Shown here in pieces: positions 50,634 through 58,591 of a stretch of 64,000 nucleotides of DNA (its first letter is position 1; each line of letters begins with the position of its first letter). Below the pieces are notes generated by a model that was not told where the DNA came from, ran no database searches, and saw nothing but the letters and a program-made list of their open reading frames with translations. Where the stretch lies: the NCBI GenBank assembly GCA_964427855.1, contig CAYRVH010000013.1:3256-67255 (forward strand), written 5' to 3'. The DNA is from JAUPKT01 sp964427855. GTDB lineage: Bacteria; Desulfobacterota; Desulfomonilia; Desulfomonilales; Desulfomonilaceae. The position numbers and the translations under genes are program-made.

Positions 50634-50694
50634 TTTCTCTGTGGTTTATTAACCTGCCTGTTCGCCTGGGCTTTTTTTCTTGAGAGGAAGATAG

Positions 50695-52008
50695 TTGCAA
50701 GGGGCTGAAATTACAGCTTTGGAAGGGCTGGCGCTTCATACGGAAGGTTTGAAGCAAGTCCGCATCCTGATTGAATCGGGAAAGATCACTCATTGCGAGG
50801 AGACCAACACGGTCGATTCAGTCGGGCAGATCATATTCCCAGGTTTTATTGACCTCCACGTGCATGCCAGGGAATATTCTAGGGCCAACAAGGACGATCC
50901 GACAACACAGGTCGCCTGGAACGCCATGACGGCAAAGGAAACCTTTGCAACGGCAGGTGCAGCTGCCATCAATGGAGGGGTAACCCTGTTCGTGGCCATG
51001 CCAAACGATCCAGAGCCGCCGGACTGCGCGTCCTCGTATGCTCGCAAGCAGGAGCTGTCCATGACGTCCATCTGCCCCGTGGTCCTGGCCGCCGCGGTCA
51101 CAAGTCGCTCTGAACCGTGGGACGATCTTTTATACAAGGTGTACCTCGACCCCAAGCCGTCGCCCTCGTCTTTCCAGCGTTGGCAAGACCTTCGAACTGT
51201 TGTTGCTCGCTATGCCCACTGTCGAGTCTTGTTTCATGCCGAGGATCCCGAGTTTATAGCGAGCCGGAGTGAAAGCGGCCCGAGATGGGAAAGCAGACCT
51301 CCTGAGGCTGAATTTAGGGCAGTTGATCGGGTCCTCGAGCTCACTGCAAAATTCGGCCTGCGTGCTCACATTTGTCACGTCTCGACGCGCAAGGCCGCTG
51401 AACTCATCGAAAATTACAACCGGTATTCGTCATTAAAGGTTACTTCTGAGGCCACTCCACACCATCTGTTTTTCAGCCTCTCACCCGAGGGCATATTTGG
51501 AGCGACGGGCAAGGCTGAAATGCAAGACATGTTCGAATGCAATCCTCCCATCAGACCGGAAGATGATCGACTATTTTTATTAGAGTCTCTCCGCAGCGGT
51601 TCCATCGATTGTCTCGCTTCTGACCACGCCCCTCACACTGTTGAAGACAAGCACAATGGGGCTCCGGGAGTGCCCAATCTCGACACCTACGGCCCCTTTG
51701 TGGGCTGGTTGATGCATAACTGCGGATTTTCTCCTCAACGCGTTGGTGAAATAACCTCAGCGGTTCCCGCGCGTATCCTTCCTCCTCATTCGCTAACCCC
51801 CCTCGGCGCAATTCAAGAGGGCTACTCGGCCACTTTCACTATTCTGGACATGGACCATCCATCGCGCGTGGAAGGGGCTCAGATACTTGGTAGAGGTGAG
51901 TTAAAATCTCGATGTAAGTGGTCTCCCTTTACAGGATTTTCCTTCCCAGCGAGGGTTCACCAGACAATAGTAAACGGAAAATGCTATCAGTTCGGAGACG
52001 ACACGTGA
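50695..52008 (+). CDS. pyrC: Dihydroorotase-like amidohydrolase
   Basis: A 437-residue cyclic amidohydrolase directly ahead of pyrB and pyrI. Metal ligands are visible: HVH in GFIDLHVHARE, His in LFHAEDPEF, His in AHICHVSTRKA and Asp in LASDHAPHTVED; a candidate carboxylated lysine is in YKVYLDPKP. Dihydroorotase forms dihydroorotate from carbamoyl aspartate, the step right after aspartate carbamoyltransferase, so the context strongly favours PyrC over allantoinase or hydantoinase. The start is TTG 50695 with AGAGGA about six bases upstream. It is 57 bases from pyrB. Confidence 0.88.
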   Translation: MQGAEITALEGLALHTEGLKQVRILIESGKITHCEETNTVDSVGQIIFPGFIDLHVHAREYSRANKDDPTTQVAWNAMTAKETFATAGAAAINGGVTLFVAMPNDPEPPDCASSYARKQELSMTSICPVVLAAAVTSRSEPWDDLLYKVYLDPKPSPSSFQRWQDLRTVVARYAHCRVLFHAEDPEFIASRSESGPRWESRPPEAEFRAVDRVLELTAKFGLRAHICHVSTRKAAELIENYNRYSSLKVTSEATPHHLFFSLSPEGIFGATGKAEMQDMFECNPPIRPEDDRLFLLESLRSGSIDCLASDHAPHTVEDKHNGAPGVPNLDTYGPFVGWLMHNCGFSPQRVGEITSAVPARILPPHSLTPLGAIQEGYSATFTILDMDHPSRVEGAQILGRGELKSRCKWSPFTGFSFPARVHQTIVNGKCYQFGDDT

Positions 52009-52065
52009 TAGAGATTACGACCACCGCAAATCGATCTTATGAGATGATCCAAGGGGACACTGAGC

Positions 52066-53004
52066 ATGGACTTTGAAGGTCGAGACCTGATATCAATGAA
52101 CGACCTCAGCCGAGAAGAAATCGATGGGATTCTCGCCAAGGTACCCGAGGTAAAAAATCATCCAAATAAACGGAAACTATGCAAGAATAAAGTATGCGCC
52201 CTATTATTTTTTGAGCCATCTACACGGACGCGTACGTCGTTTGAAGTTGCCATGCGCAATTTGGGAGGCGTCGTAGGAGGCTTTTATGATGCGAGCATCA
52301 CCTCGGTCGTGAAAGAAGAATCGCTCTGGGATACCGTGAAGATGCACGATGGATATGGGTTTCACGTCATGGTCATCCGCCATCCTTTGAAGGGCGCAGC
52401 GCGTTTGGCCGCAGACGCAGCTCAGAGCCCAGTGATCAACGCGGGAGATGGACCGAATCAGCATCCCACACAGACTCTTCTCGACTTATATTCCATTCAA
52501 GAAACACAAGGGCGAATCGATGGGCTCACCGTCGCCATGGTGGGCGACCTGGCCAATGGCCGAACGGTGCATTCTTTGACCGAAGCGCTTTTGAAATATC
52601 GCTCCTGCCGCTTGATTTTTGTGTCCCCTCGAGATTTGATCATGCCGCGCTTTATCATTGACAAGTGTAAAAAAGCTGCTGCGGCGACAGGCGTGTCGGT
52701 CACCGAGGGCAGTCGCATCGAGGATTATATTTCCGAGGTAGATGTTCTCTACATGACACGGATTCAGAAGGAGAGACTGAAGGAACGCACAGCGGCAGAG
52801 AAGTTTCGCAGCATTTACCGTTTGGAGGCCGCCATGCTGCGAGATGCGAAGCCTACCATGAAGGTTATGCACCCATTGCCTCGGGTGACCGAAATAGCCC
52901 AAGATGTGGATGCGACCCGCCACGCTTATTACTTCCAACAAGCCAGAAACGGTCTATTTGTGCGAGAAACTCTCCTGGCCCTTATTCTCGGAGCAGTAAA
53001 ATGA
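52066..53004 (+). CDS. pyrB: Aspartate carbamoyltransferase catalytic subunit
   Basis: A 312-residue catalytic chain of aspartate transcarbamoylase, which joins carbamoyl phosphate and aspartate in pyrimidine synthesis. The carbamoyl-phosphate motif FFEPSTRTRTSFE, the region VIRHPLKGAARLAAD, GDGPNQHPTQTLLDLYS and the aspartate-binding MHPLPRVTEI are intact. The stop overlaps the pyrI start by four bases (ATGA), coupling catalytic and regulatory chains. Presence of PyrI implies an E. coli-type dodecamer subject to CTP/ATP control. Confidence 0.97.
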   Translation: MDFEGRDLISMNDLSREEIDGILAKVPEVKNHPNKRKLCKNKVCALLFFEPSTRTRTSFEVAMRNLGGVVGGFYDASITSVVKEESLWDTVKMHDGYGFHVMVIRHPLKGAARLAADAAQSPVINAGDGPNQHPTQTLLDLYSIQETQGRIDGLTVAMVGDLANGRTVHSLTEALLKYRSCRLIFVSPRDLIMPRFIIDKCKKAAAATGVSVTEGSRIEDYISEVDVLYMTRIQKERLKERTAAEKFRSIYRLEAAMLRDAKPTMKVMHPLPRVTEIAQDVDATRHAYYFQQARNGLFVRETLLALILGAVK

Positions 53005-53477
53005 CCCAACGTCCTATCACCATAGCAAAGATCGAAAAGGGCATCGTGATCGATCATATACCTGCGGGCAAGGCCTACCTCATAGCCCAGGTCTTGGGCC
53101 TTAACGCCCTCGCACGAGAGACGGGCGATATCATTGCCATAGGAATCAACTTCGAGTCGCCTTCCATGACAAAGAAGGACATCATAAAAGTCGAGAACCT
53201 AGGTTTGACGCGCGATATGCTCAATGTGGTGGCCCTTATCGCTCCCATGGCAACAATCACAAGGATCGAAGACGGCAAAGTGACAGAGAAACATAAAGTG
53301 GAGATCCCGGATATGCTAGGCGACATTGTGCTCTGTCCTGACGCGTTCTGCATCACGAACCATGAGCAGGTCCCAGGAAGGTTTACCGTCGTTGAAAAAC
53401 AGCCGCTCACCCTAAAATGCTACTATTGCGAGACGGAATTTTTTGGACCATTGATCAAGTATAAAGAAAAGAGTTAG
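53001..53477 (+). CDS. pyrI: Aspartate carbamoyltransferase regulatory subunit
   Basis: A 158-residue regulatory chain. The N-terminal nucleotide-binding domain begins ITIAKIEKGIVIDHIPAGKA; the C-terminal zinc domain has four cysteines in FCITNHE and KCYYCETEF plus the upstream VLCPDAFC. CTP binding inhibits and ATP stimulates the holoenzyme. It overlaps pyrB by four bases and is followed after 13 bases by a strong hairpin terminator. PyrI is common in enterics and archaea and less common in other bacteria, and here it sits in a compact pyrC-B-I unit. Confidence 0.96.
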   Translation: MTQRPITIAKIEKGIVIDHIPAGKAYLIAQVLGLNALARETGDIIAIGINFESPSMTKKDIIKVENLGLTRDMLNVVALIAPMATITRIEDGKVTEKHKVEIPDMLGDIVLCPDAFCITNHEQVPGRFTVVEKQPLTLKCYYCETEFFGPLIKYKEKS

Positions 53478-53490
53478 CGGAAGCGTTAAC

Positions 53491-53518
53491 AAAAAGGGCG
53501 ACCTTCGTCGCCCTTTTT
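53491..53518. terminator. Bidirectional intrinsic terminator between pyrI and groEL
   Basis: A 12-bp stem, AAAAAGGGCGAC (53491-53502) with its complement (53507-53518), closed by the tetraloop CTTC. A-run and T-run flank the GC core, so it can end transcription from pyrI on the plus strand and from groEL (ending at 53551) on the minus strand. Confidence 0.85.
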
Positions 53519-53550
53519 GATTGCAGACACAGGTAGCTTTACCCTGCCTG

Positions 53551-55182
53551 TCAGTACATGCCGCCGGGAGGCATACCGCCACCAGGCATAGGAGGAGTCT
53601 CTTTTTCTTTGGGCTTCTCCGCAACCATCACTTCAGTGGTGAGCATGAGACCTGCCACAGAAGCCGCATTCTGAAGCGCGAGCCTCGTCACTTTCGCCGG
53701 ATCGATGACGCCATTTTCCATGAGGTCCTCGTACACTTCTTTGTGGGCATTGAAGCCAAAAGCGTAGTCTTTCCCTTTCACTTTGTCCACTACAATGGAG
53801 CCATCGTGGCCAGCGTTGATGGCTATCTGTCGCAAAGGCTCTTCCAGGGCCCGCAGAACGATTTTTGAGCCCGTGAGTTGGTCGCCTTCCAGCTTGAGGT
53901 CGTTGATGGCATCCAGGCACCGCAAGTAAGCCACGCCGCCGCCTGGAACGATCCCCTCTTCCACGGCAGCGCGGGTGGCGTTGAGAGCATCCTCAACCCT
54001 GGCCTTCTTTTCCTTCATCTCCGTCTCAGTCGCAGCGCCTACATTGATCACTGCCACGCCGCCGACGAGCTTGGCCAAGCGCTCCTGCAGTTTCTCCCGG
54101 TCGTAGTCTGACGTGGTTTCCTCAATCTGCGTACGAATTTGTCTGACCCTGCCTTCGATCTTCTCCTTTGCCCCTGCCCCGTCAACGATGGTGGTATTAT
54201 CTTTGTCAACGGTGACCCTCTTGGCCCTTCCAAGATCGTTGAGGGTAACGTTCTCAAGCTTTAATCCCAGGTCTTCCGAAATGACTTGACCGCCCGTCAA
54301 GATAGCAATGTCTTCCAGCATTGCCTTTCTACGATCTCCAAACCCCGGGGCCTTCACAGCGCATGCGGTGAGAGTTCCCCTCAGTTTGTTCACCACGAGT
54401 GTGGCCAGGGCCTCGCCTTCCACATCTTCGGCTACGATCAACAGGGGCCGACCCATTTTGGCTACCTGCTCCAGGAGCGGCAGCATATCTCTCATGTTCG
54501 AGATTTTCTTCTCATGAATCAAGATGTACGGCTCATCAAGGATGACTTCCATCCTCTCGGGATCCGTCACAAAGTAGGGCGAGAGATAGCCACGGTCAAA
54601 CTGCATGCCCTCGACCACGTCAAGGGATGTCTCCATGGATTTGGCTTCTTCGACCGTGATGACACCCTCTTTCCCAACCTTCTCCATGGCCTCGGCAATT
54701 ATGTTCCCGATGGTCGGATCGTTGTTGGCAGAAATGGTACCTACTTGGGCTATTTCTTTCTTGTCTTTGGTGGGCTTGGAAAGATCTTTAAGTTTTTTCA
54801 CCACGGCTTCAACTGCTGCATCGATGCCCCGTTTCAGGTCCATTGGAGAGGCCCCAGCAGCCACCATTTTGATGCCCTCACGGTAAATGGCCTGTGCAAG
54901 GACTGTGGCCGTGGTCGTTCCGTCTCCGGCGACATCAGACGTCTTCGACGCCACTTCCTTAAGCATCTGGGCGCCTAAATTTTCAAACTTATCCTCGAGT
55001 TCAATTTCCTTTGCGACCGTAACCCCGTCCTTTGTCACGTTGGGGGCGCCCCATGATTTTTCGAGGATCGCATTGCGACCCCTGGGGCCGAGGGTGGACT
55101 TGACTGCGTCTGCGAGAATGTTGACGCCCCGCAAGATCTTATCACGAGCCTGTTGTTCAAACATAATAACCTTAGCGGCCAT
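53551..55182 (-). CDS. groEL: Chaperonin GroEL
   Basis: A 543-residue 60-kDa chaperonin. It shows STLGPRGRNAILEKS, the nucleotide-binding DVAGDGTTTATVLAQ, the signature region AAVEEGIVPGGGVAYLR and the Gly-Met-rich tail (MPGGGMPPGGMY). With GroES it folds proteins in a double-ring ATP-driven cage. It lies 82 bases after groES and shares its CIRCE-controlled promoter; a bidirectional hairpin ends the transcript. Length and motifs are normal. Confidence 0.98.
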   Translation of the reverse strand: MAAKVIMFEQQARDKILRGVNILADAVKSTLGPRGRNAILEKSWGAPNVTKDGVTVAKEIELEDKFENLGAQMLKEVASKTSDVAGDGTTTATVLAQAIYREGIKMVAAGASPMDLKRGIDAAVEAVVKKLKDLSKPTKDKKEIAQVGTISANNDPTIGNIIAEAMEKVGKEGVITVEEAKSMETSLDVVEGMQFDRGYLSPYFVTDPERMEVILDEPYILIHEKKISNMRDMLPLLEQVAKMGRPLLIVAEDVEGEALATLVVNKLRGTLTACAVKAPGFGDRRKAMLEDIAILTGGQVISEDLGLKLENVTLNDLGRAKRVTVDKDNTTIVDGAGAKEKIEGRVRQIRTQIEETTSDYDREKLQERLAKLVGGVAVINVGAATETEMKEKKARVEDALNATRAAVEEGIVPGGGVAYLRCLDAINDLKLEGDQLTGSKIVLRALEEPLRQIAINAGHDGSIVVDKVKGKDYAFGFNAHKEVYEDLMENGVIDPAKVTRLALQNAASVAGLMLTTEVMVAEKPKEKETPPMPGGGMPPGGMY

Positions 55183-55264
55183 ACGATTTTTCTCCTTTTT
55201 TCATGTGATTTTCAGAAAAGACAAGTCAGGGACTGCGTTTCGTCGGATTCCTCAGCGGCAAAGG

Positions 55265-55552
55265 TTACTCTACCACTCCCAGCACATCATCCTCTTTCAT
55301 GATGAGATACTCGTTGCCCTCAATCTTGATTTCAGAGCCAGAATATTTTCCAAACAAGATCATGTCACCAACCTTGATTTCCAGAGGTATGAGTTTTCCG
55401 TCTTCGGTCTTTTTCCCGTTTCCTACAGCGATGACCTTTCCTTGTTGAGGTTTTTCCTTTGCTGTGTCGGGGAGGATAATACCTCCTTTGGTGACTTCCT
55501 CCGATTCCACCCTCTCGACGAGGATACGATCATGCAGAGGACGAAATTTCAT
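55265..55552 (-). CDS. groES: Co-chaperonin GroES
   Basis: A 95-residue lid for GroEL. It has the opening RPLHDRILVERVESEE, the mobile-loop segment VTKGGIILPDTAKEKPQQG that contacts GroEL, and the closing YLIMKEDDVLGVVE. The CIRCE element lies about 40 bases ahead of its start, and groEL follows. GAGGTGG sits a few bases before the ATG. This is a typical groESL operon under heat-shock repressor control. Confidence 0.98.
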   Translation of the reverse strand: MKFRPLHDRILVERVESEEVTKGGIILPDTAKEKPQQGKVIAVGNGKKTEDGKLIPLEIKVGDMILFGKYSGSEIKIEGNEYLIMKEDDVLGVVE

Positions 55553-55592
55553 GTGACCACCTCCAATGAATAATGAACTAGTGAACGCGTTG

Positions 55593-55619
55593 TTAGCACT
55601 CTAATGAAGTGAGTGCCAA
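55593..55619 (-). promoter_or_regulatory. CIRCE operator of groESL
   Basis: TTAGCACTC, nine bases, then GAGTGCCAA: the HrcA-binding inverted repeat, with one departure from the TTAGCACTC-N9-GAGTGCTAA consensus. It lies about 41 bases ahead of groES. A TTGACA (minus strand, 55638-55633) upstream may be the -35 box. HrcA is expected to repress the operon at normal temperature; hrcA itself is not in the window. Confidence 0.92.
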
Positions 55620-55634
55620 CACCGAGGGGTTTTG

Positions 55635-56103
55635 TCAAGCCCATGCACAAAAAAAATTTACTGCCAAATCACCCTCTACCCACGCTGTCTGCCATTCAAT
55701 ATACATAATATGCTGTAATGACATTTGATTTAACCTTTCATCAACGTCCGAGGTCATATCCTTCTGGCCATAACCCGATGATTGTTGATACACGCGCATC
55801 GTTTCACAATCGTTTCGAAACTTGATATGATGGATGTGGAGTAAGTAACTGAACGCTGCCGCCACGAGGAGCGCGAGGCGTCGATATTAGCCCCGAGAGC
55901 CGTGCATGACGCAATTCTTTGCGTGGAACTCCCAACTGGAGGAATGAGAGTTGAGTGGTTGNNNNNNNNNNCAGGTTTTCCAGAAGAGCAGCCAGCCCTT
56001 TGAGAAATGCACTATTTTAAGGTAATGTATGCGAGTGAAAGGGGATCGCCGAAGCCGAGCCAACCGCAACATTGCGACGCAAGAGCCAGTGGAGATTAAT
56101 GAT
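55635..56103. other. Intergenic region with a 10-N assembly gap
   Basis: About 470 bases between groES and the Nudix gene, with Ns at 55962-55971. A 76-codon minus-strand frame (55635-55865) has no recognisable features and no supported start, so it is not called. No repeat was found at the gap edges, unlike the gap at 6257. A small gene or the Nudix promoter could be hidden in the gap. Confidence 0.5.
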
Positions 56104-56583
56104 ATGGCAGGAGTGAGCTGCCCACAGTGCGGCGCAGAGGTAAAAACGCACCGCAATCCGATTCCGACGGCCGACGTCATCATCCTGCACAAAGATGGAG
56201 TCGTCTTGATCAAACGCAAAAATCCACCATATGGCTGGGCCCTCCCGGGCGGCTTCATCGATTATGGTGAGACCGCTGAACAAGCTGCAGTTCGTGAGGC
56301 GCAAGAGGAGACCGGTCTTCTGGTAGCAGACCTTAAGCTTTTTGGAGTGTACTCCGCCCCCGATCGAGATCCGCGATGCCACACAATCACCATAGTGTTC
56401 TCAGCGTACGCGGTTGAGTCGCCCCATGGCGGAGATGACGCCTCAGAAGCGCGCGTTTTTCCCTGGGATCATCTTCCTGAAGTCATGGCCTTCGACCATG
56501 CCAAAATCCTTAGCGACTTTTTTCACGCAAAGCCAAATGATCCTCGAGTGGGAAAGATCTTCGGCGCGTCCGGAGGACAATGA
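56104..56583 (+). CDS. Nudix hydrolase with N-terminal CxxC element
   Basis: A protein of about 159 residues from the ATG at 56104. The Nudix box is complete: GGFIDYGETAEQAAVREAQEETGL, fitting GX5EX7REUXEEXGU, which binds Mg2+ and cleaves nucleoside diphosphates linked to another group. The N-terminus has CPQCGAEV, half of a zinc-ribbon-like element seen in some Nudix enzymes. Substrate is not known. The open frame extends 25 codons further upstream, but those codons lack a clear start signal. The ahbC gene begins 20 bases later, so the two may be cotranscribed. Confidence 0.87.
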   Translation: MAGVSCPQCGAEVKTHRNPIPTADVIILHKDGVVLIKRKNPPYGWALPGGFIDYGETAEQAAVREAQEETGLLVADLKLFGVYSAPDRDPRCHTITIVFSAYAVESPHGGDDASEARVFPWDHLPEVMAFDHAKILSDFFHAKPNDPRVGKIFGASGGQ

Positions 56584-56603
56584 AGCTGTTTGGGGACTAA
56601 GGC

Positions 56604-57800
56604 ATGATTGGTATTTCAAAACTTTATTGCGGCGCGGTAGAGGCGTCAGACCCATTGCGCTACGGTCGGAAATCAAAGGCACTGCCGTCTCATCTCTTGC
56701 AGTTTTCTCAAGATAAAAAACCGGTAGTGGTTTGGAATGTGACTCGGCGATGCAATTTGCGGTGCGTTCACTGCTATTCTCATTCCGAAGATCAGCATTA
56801 TGCTGGCGAGTTGGGAACCGAGGAAGGAAAAATATTACTCGATGACCTCGCTGGTATGGGTTGTCCGGTCGTATTGTTTTCCGGGGGAGAACCGCTCATC
56901 CGGTCTGACATTTTGGAGCTGATTCGTCATGCCTCGGCTAAAGGGATGCGGGCTGTGTTGTCGACAAACGGGACCTTGATTACAGCCGCCCTTGCTGCTG
57001 AACTTCATTCCATTGGCTTAAGTTATGTAGGCATCAGCCTCGACGGCATCGGAGACCATCACGACGCATTTAGAGGTGTTCCCGGGAGCTTTTCTAGGGC
57101 CATGAAGGCGATACAGAATTGTCGGGAGGCTGGTCTGAAAGTTGGGCTGCGATTTACTGTCAGTAAACGAAATTTCCGAGACATCCCAGCCGTCTTCGAC
57201 TTGGTAGAACGTGACCGCATCCCTCGTATTTGTTTCTATCACTTGGTGTATGCCGGCAGGGGGTCTCAACTTGTCAACGAGGACCTTAACCACAGGGAGA
57301 CCAGAGAAGTGGTTGACCTCATCATAGACAGAACCAAAAGACTTCACGATATGGGGCTCGCCACTGAGGTATTGACGGTGGACAACCATGCGGACGGACC
57401 TTACATCTACCTGCGTCTCCTCAAAGAAGATCCGTCGAGGGCTCAGCAGGTCTTGGAGCTTCTGCGCATGAATGAGGGGAACAACTCCGGCAGAGGAATC
57501 GGCTGCGTCTCGTGGGACGGAGAGGTCTATGCCGATCAGTTCTGGCGTCATCGAAGCTTTGGCAATGTGCGCAAGCGTCCTTTTAGTCAGATATGGGTTG
57601 ACGGCGCCGACGAACTTCTCGTCAAATTGAAGGAAAAGAAAAAATATGTGAAAGGACGATGCGCCCAGTGTTTATGGCTGGATGTGTGCGGAGGAAACTT
57701 TCGTGTACGGGCTGAAGCCGTATACGGAGATGTGTGGGCTCCAGACCCGGCGTGTTACCTGACAGACGAAGAAATTACCCGCACGAACCATGGGGGGTGA
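56604..57800 (+). CDS. ahbC: AhbC-type radical SAM enzyme (12,18-didecarboxysiroheme deacetylase)
   Basis: A 398-residue radical SAM protein with the cluster motif C50-x3-C54-x2-C57 (RRCNLRCVHCYSH), the SAM-binding LFSGGEPLIR, and a C-terminal SPASM-like region (CAQCLWLDVCGG plus further cysteines) for extra clusters. The N-terminus MIGISKLYCGAVEASDPLRYGR is characteristic of AhbC/NirJ-like enzymes. In the siroheme-dependent heme pathway AhbC removes two acetate side chains from 12,18-didecarboxysiroheme, giving Fe-coproporphyrin III. The siroheme genes at 41.5-47 kb would feed it; AhbA, AhbB and AhbD are not in the window. NirJ of heme d1 synthesis is the main alternative, but no nir genes are nearby. 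Confidence 0.85.
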   Translation: MIGISKLYCGAVEASDPLRYGRKSKALPSHLLQFSQDKKPVVVWNVTRRCNLRCVHCYSHSEDQHYAGELGTEEGKILLDDLAGMGCPVVLFSGGEPLIRSDILELIRHASAKGMRAVLSTNGTLITAALAAELHSIGLSYVGISLDGIGDHHDAFRGVPGSFSRAMKAIQNCREAGLKVGLRFTVSKRNFRDIPAVFDLVERDRIPRICFYHLVYAGRGSQLVNEDLNHRETREVVDLIIDRTKRLHDMGLATEVLTVDNHADGPYIYLRLLKEDPSRAQQVLELLRMNEGNNSGRGIGCVSWDGEVYADQFWRHRSFGNVRKRPFSQIWVDGADELLVKLKEKKKYVKGRCAQCLWLDVCGGNFRVRAEAVYGDVWAPDPACYLTDEEITRTNHGG

Positions 57801-58590
57801 GCGCAGAGTGCTCTTCGGAGGCCATGTAACCTCCTCGGAAGATGTTGTTTTCCTGATATCGCATGGCTTCGATTTCGGGGAGGTGGTGTTCCACGACCGC
57901 GTAAACATAGCTCAATTAAAAAATTTGGCGACCTGTCTTTCTCAGGATACAAACTTCTTTCTCATCGCTCATGGTCCGTCTGAAGGTCCTCCCAACGATC
58001 TCAAAAACCTTTGGCAGGTCTATTATCCGAAACTGATGGGCACCGTAGAAATCGCCGAGCAATTAAATATCCATTTCTTGACAGTCCATCTCTGGTTCGA
58101 TCCTCGCTTTGTCACGCCTTATGTGTGCAAAGAGAAGCTCAAATTTATGGAGGAGATCTCTCATGCCGCTGCTCCTCACGGGATTTTAATCAGTCTAGAA
58201 AATCTTTCGGAAAATGCGTCGGATTTAGCCTTAGTGCTGCAGCGCGTATCGGGCATCTCCCTGACCCTCGATGTGGGACACGGACAATTGCTCGCCGAAA
58301 GAAACACTGCGTACGACATCGTGAATGAATTGTATCCGTGGATAGGCCATGTGCATCTTCATGACAATTACGGAGGACACAGCGTCAAAGATGATCTTCA
58401 TCTTCCCATCGGCTCAGGCAGAGTAGAAATCCAACAAATATTACTGAATTTGATTGAGAAAGGTTACACGGGCACGGCCACATTAGAGTTAGAGCGGGAT
58501 GAACTTGAAGGCTCTTTAAATACGGTGAGAGGCATGATAGCAGGCTTCGGACGCCTCCGACCCACTCGAGGAGGCGAACTGCCAGACTGA
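57790..58590 (+). CDS. Sugar-phosphate isomerase/epimerase-like TIM barrel
   Basis: A 266-residue protein of the AP-endonuclease-2/xylose-isomerase-like TIM-barrel family. Likely metal-binding residues are in FLIAHGPS, FLTVHLW, ISLENLSEN, LTLDVGHGQLL, GHVHLHDNYG and ATLELERDE, in the expected order His, His, Glu, Asp-His, His, Glu. Such proteins isomerise sugars or their derivatives, but many are of unknown substrate. The start overlaps ahbC by 11 bases, and priA starts one base after its stop, so it is inside a dense plus-strand run. A link to heme synthesis is not established. Confidence 0.82.
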   Translation: MGGERRVLFGGHVTSSEDVVFLISHGFDFGEVVFHDRVNIAQLKNLATCLSQDTNFFLIAHGPSEGPPNDLKNLWQVYYPKLMGTVEIAEQLNIHFLTVHLWFDPRFVTPYVCKEKLKFMEEISHAAAPHGILISLENLSENASDLALVLQRVSGISLTLDVGHGQLLAERNTAYDIVNELYPWIGHVHLHDNYGGHSVKDDLHLPIGSGRVEIQQILLNLIEKGYTGTATLELERDELEGSLNTVRGMIAGFGRLRPTRGGELPD

Positions 58591-58591
58591 A

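Noticed and set aside
54286..54978. A 230-codon plus-strand frame
   Set aside because: Antisense to groEL, a highly conserved gene; no independent support.
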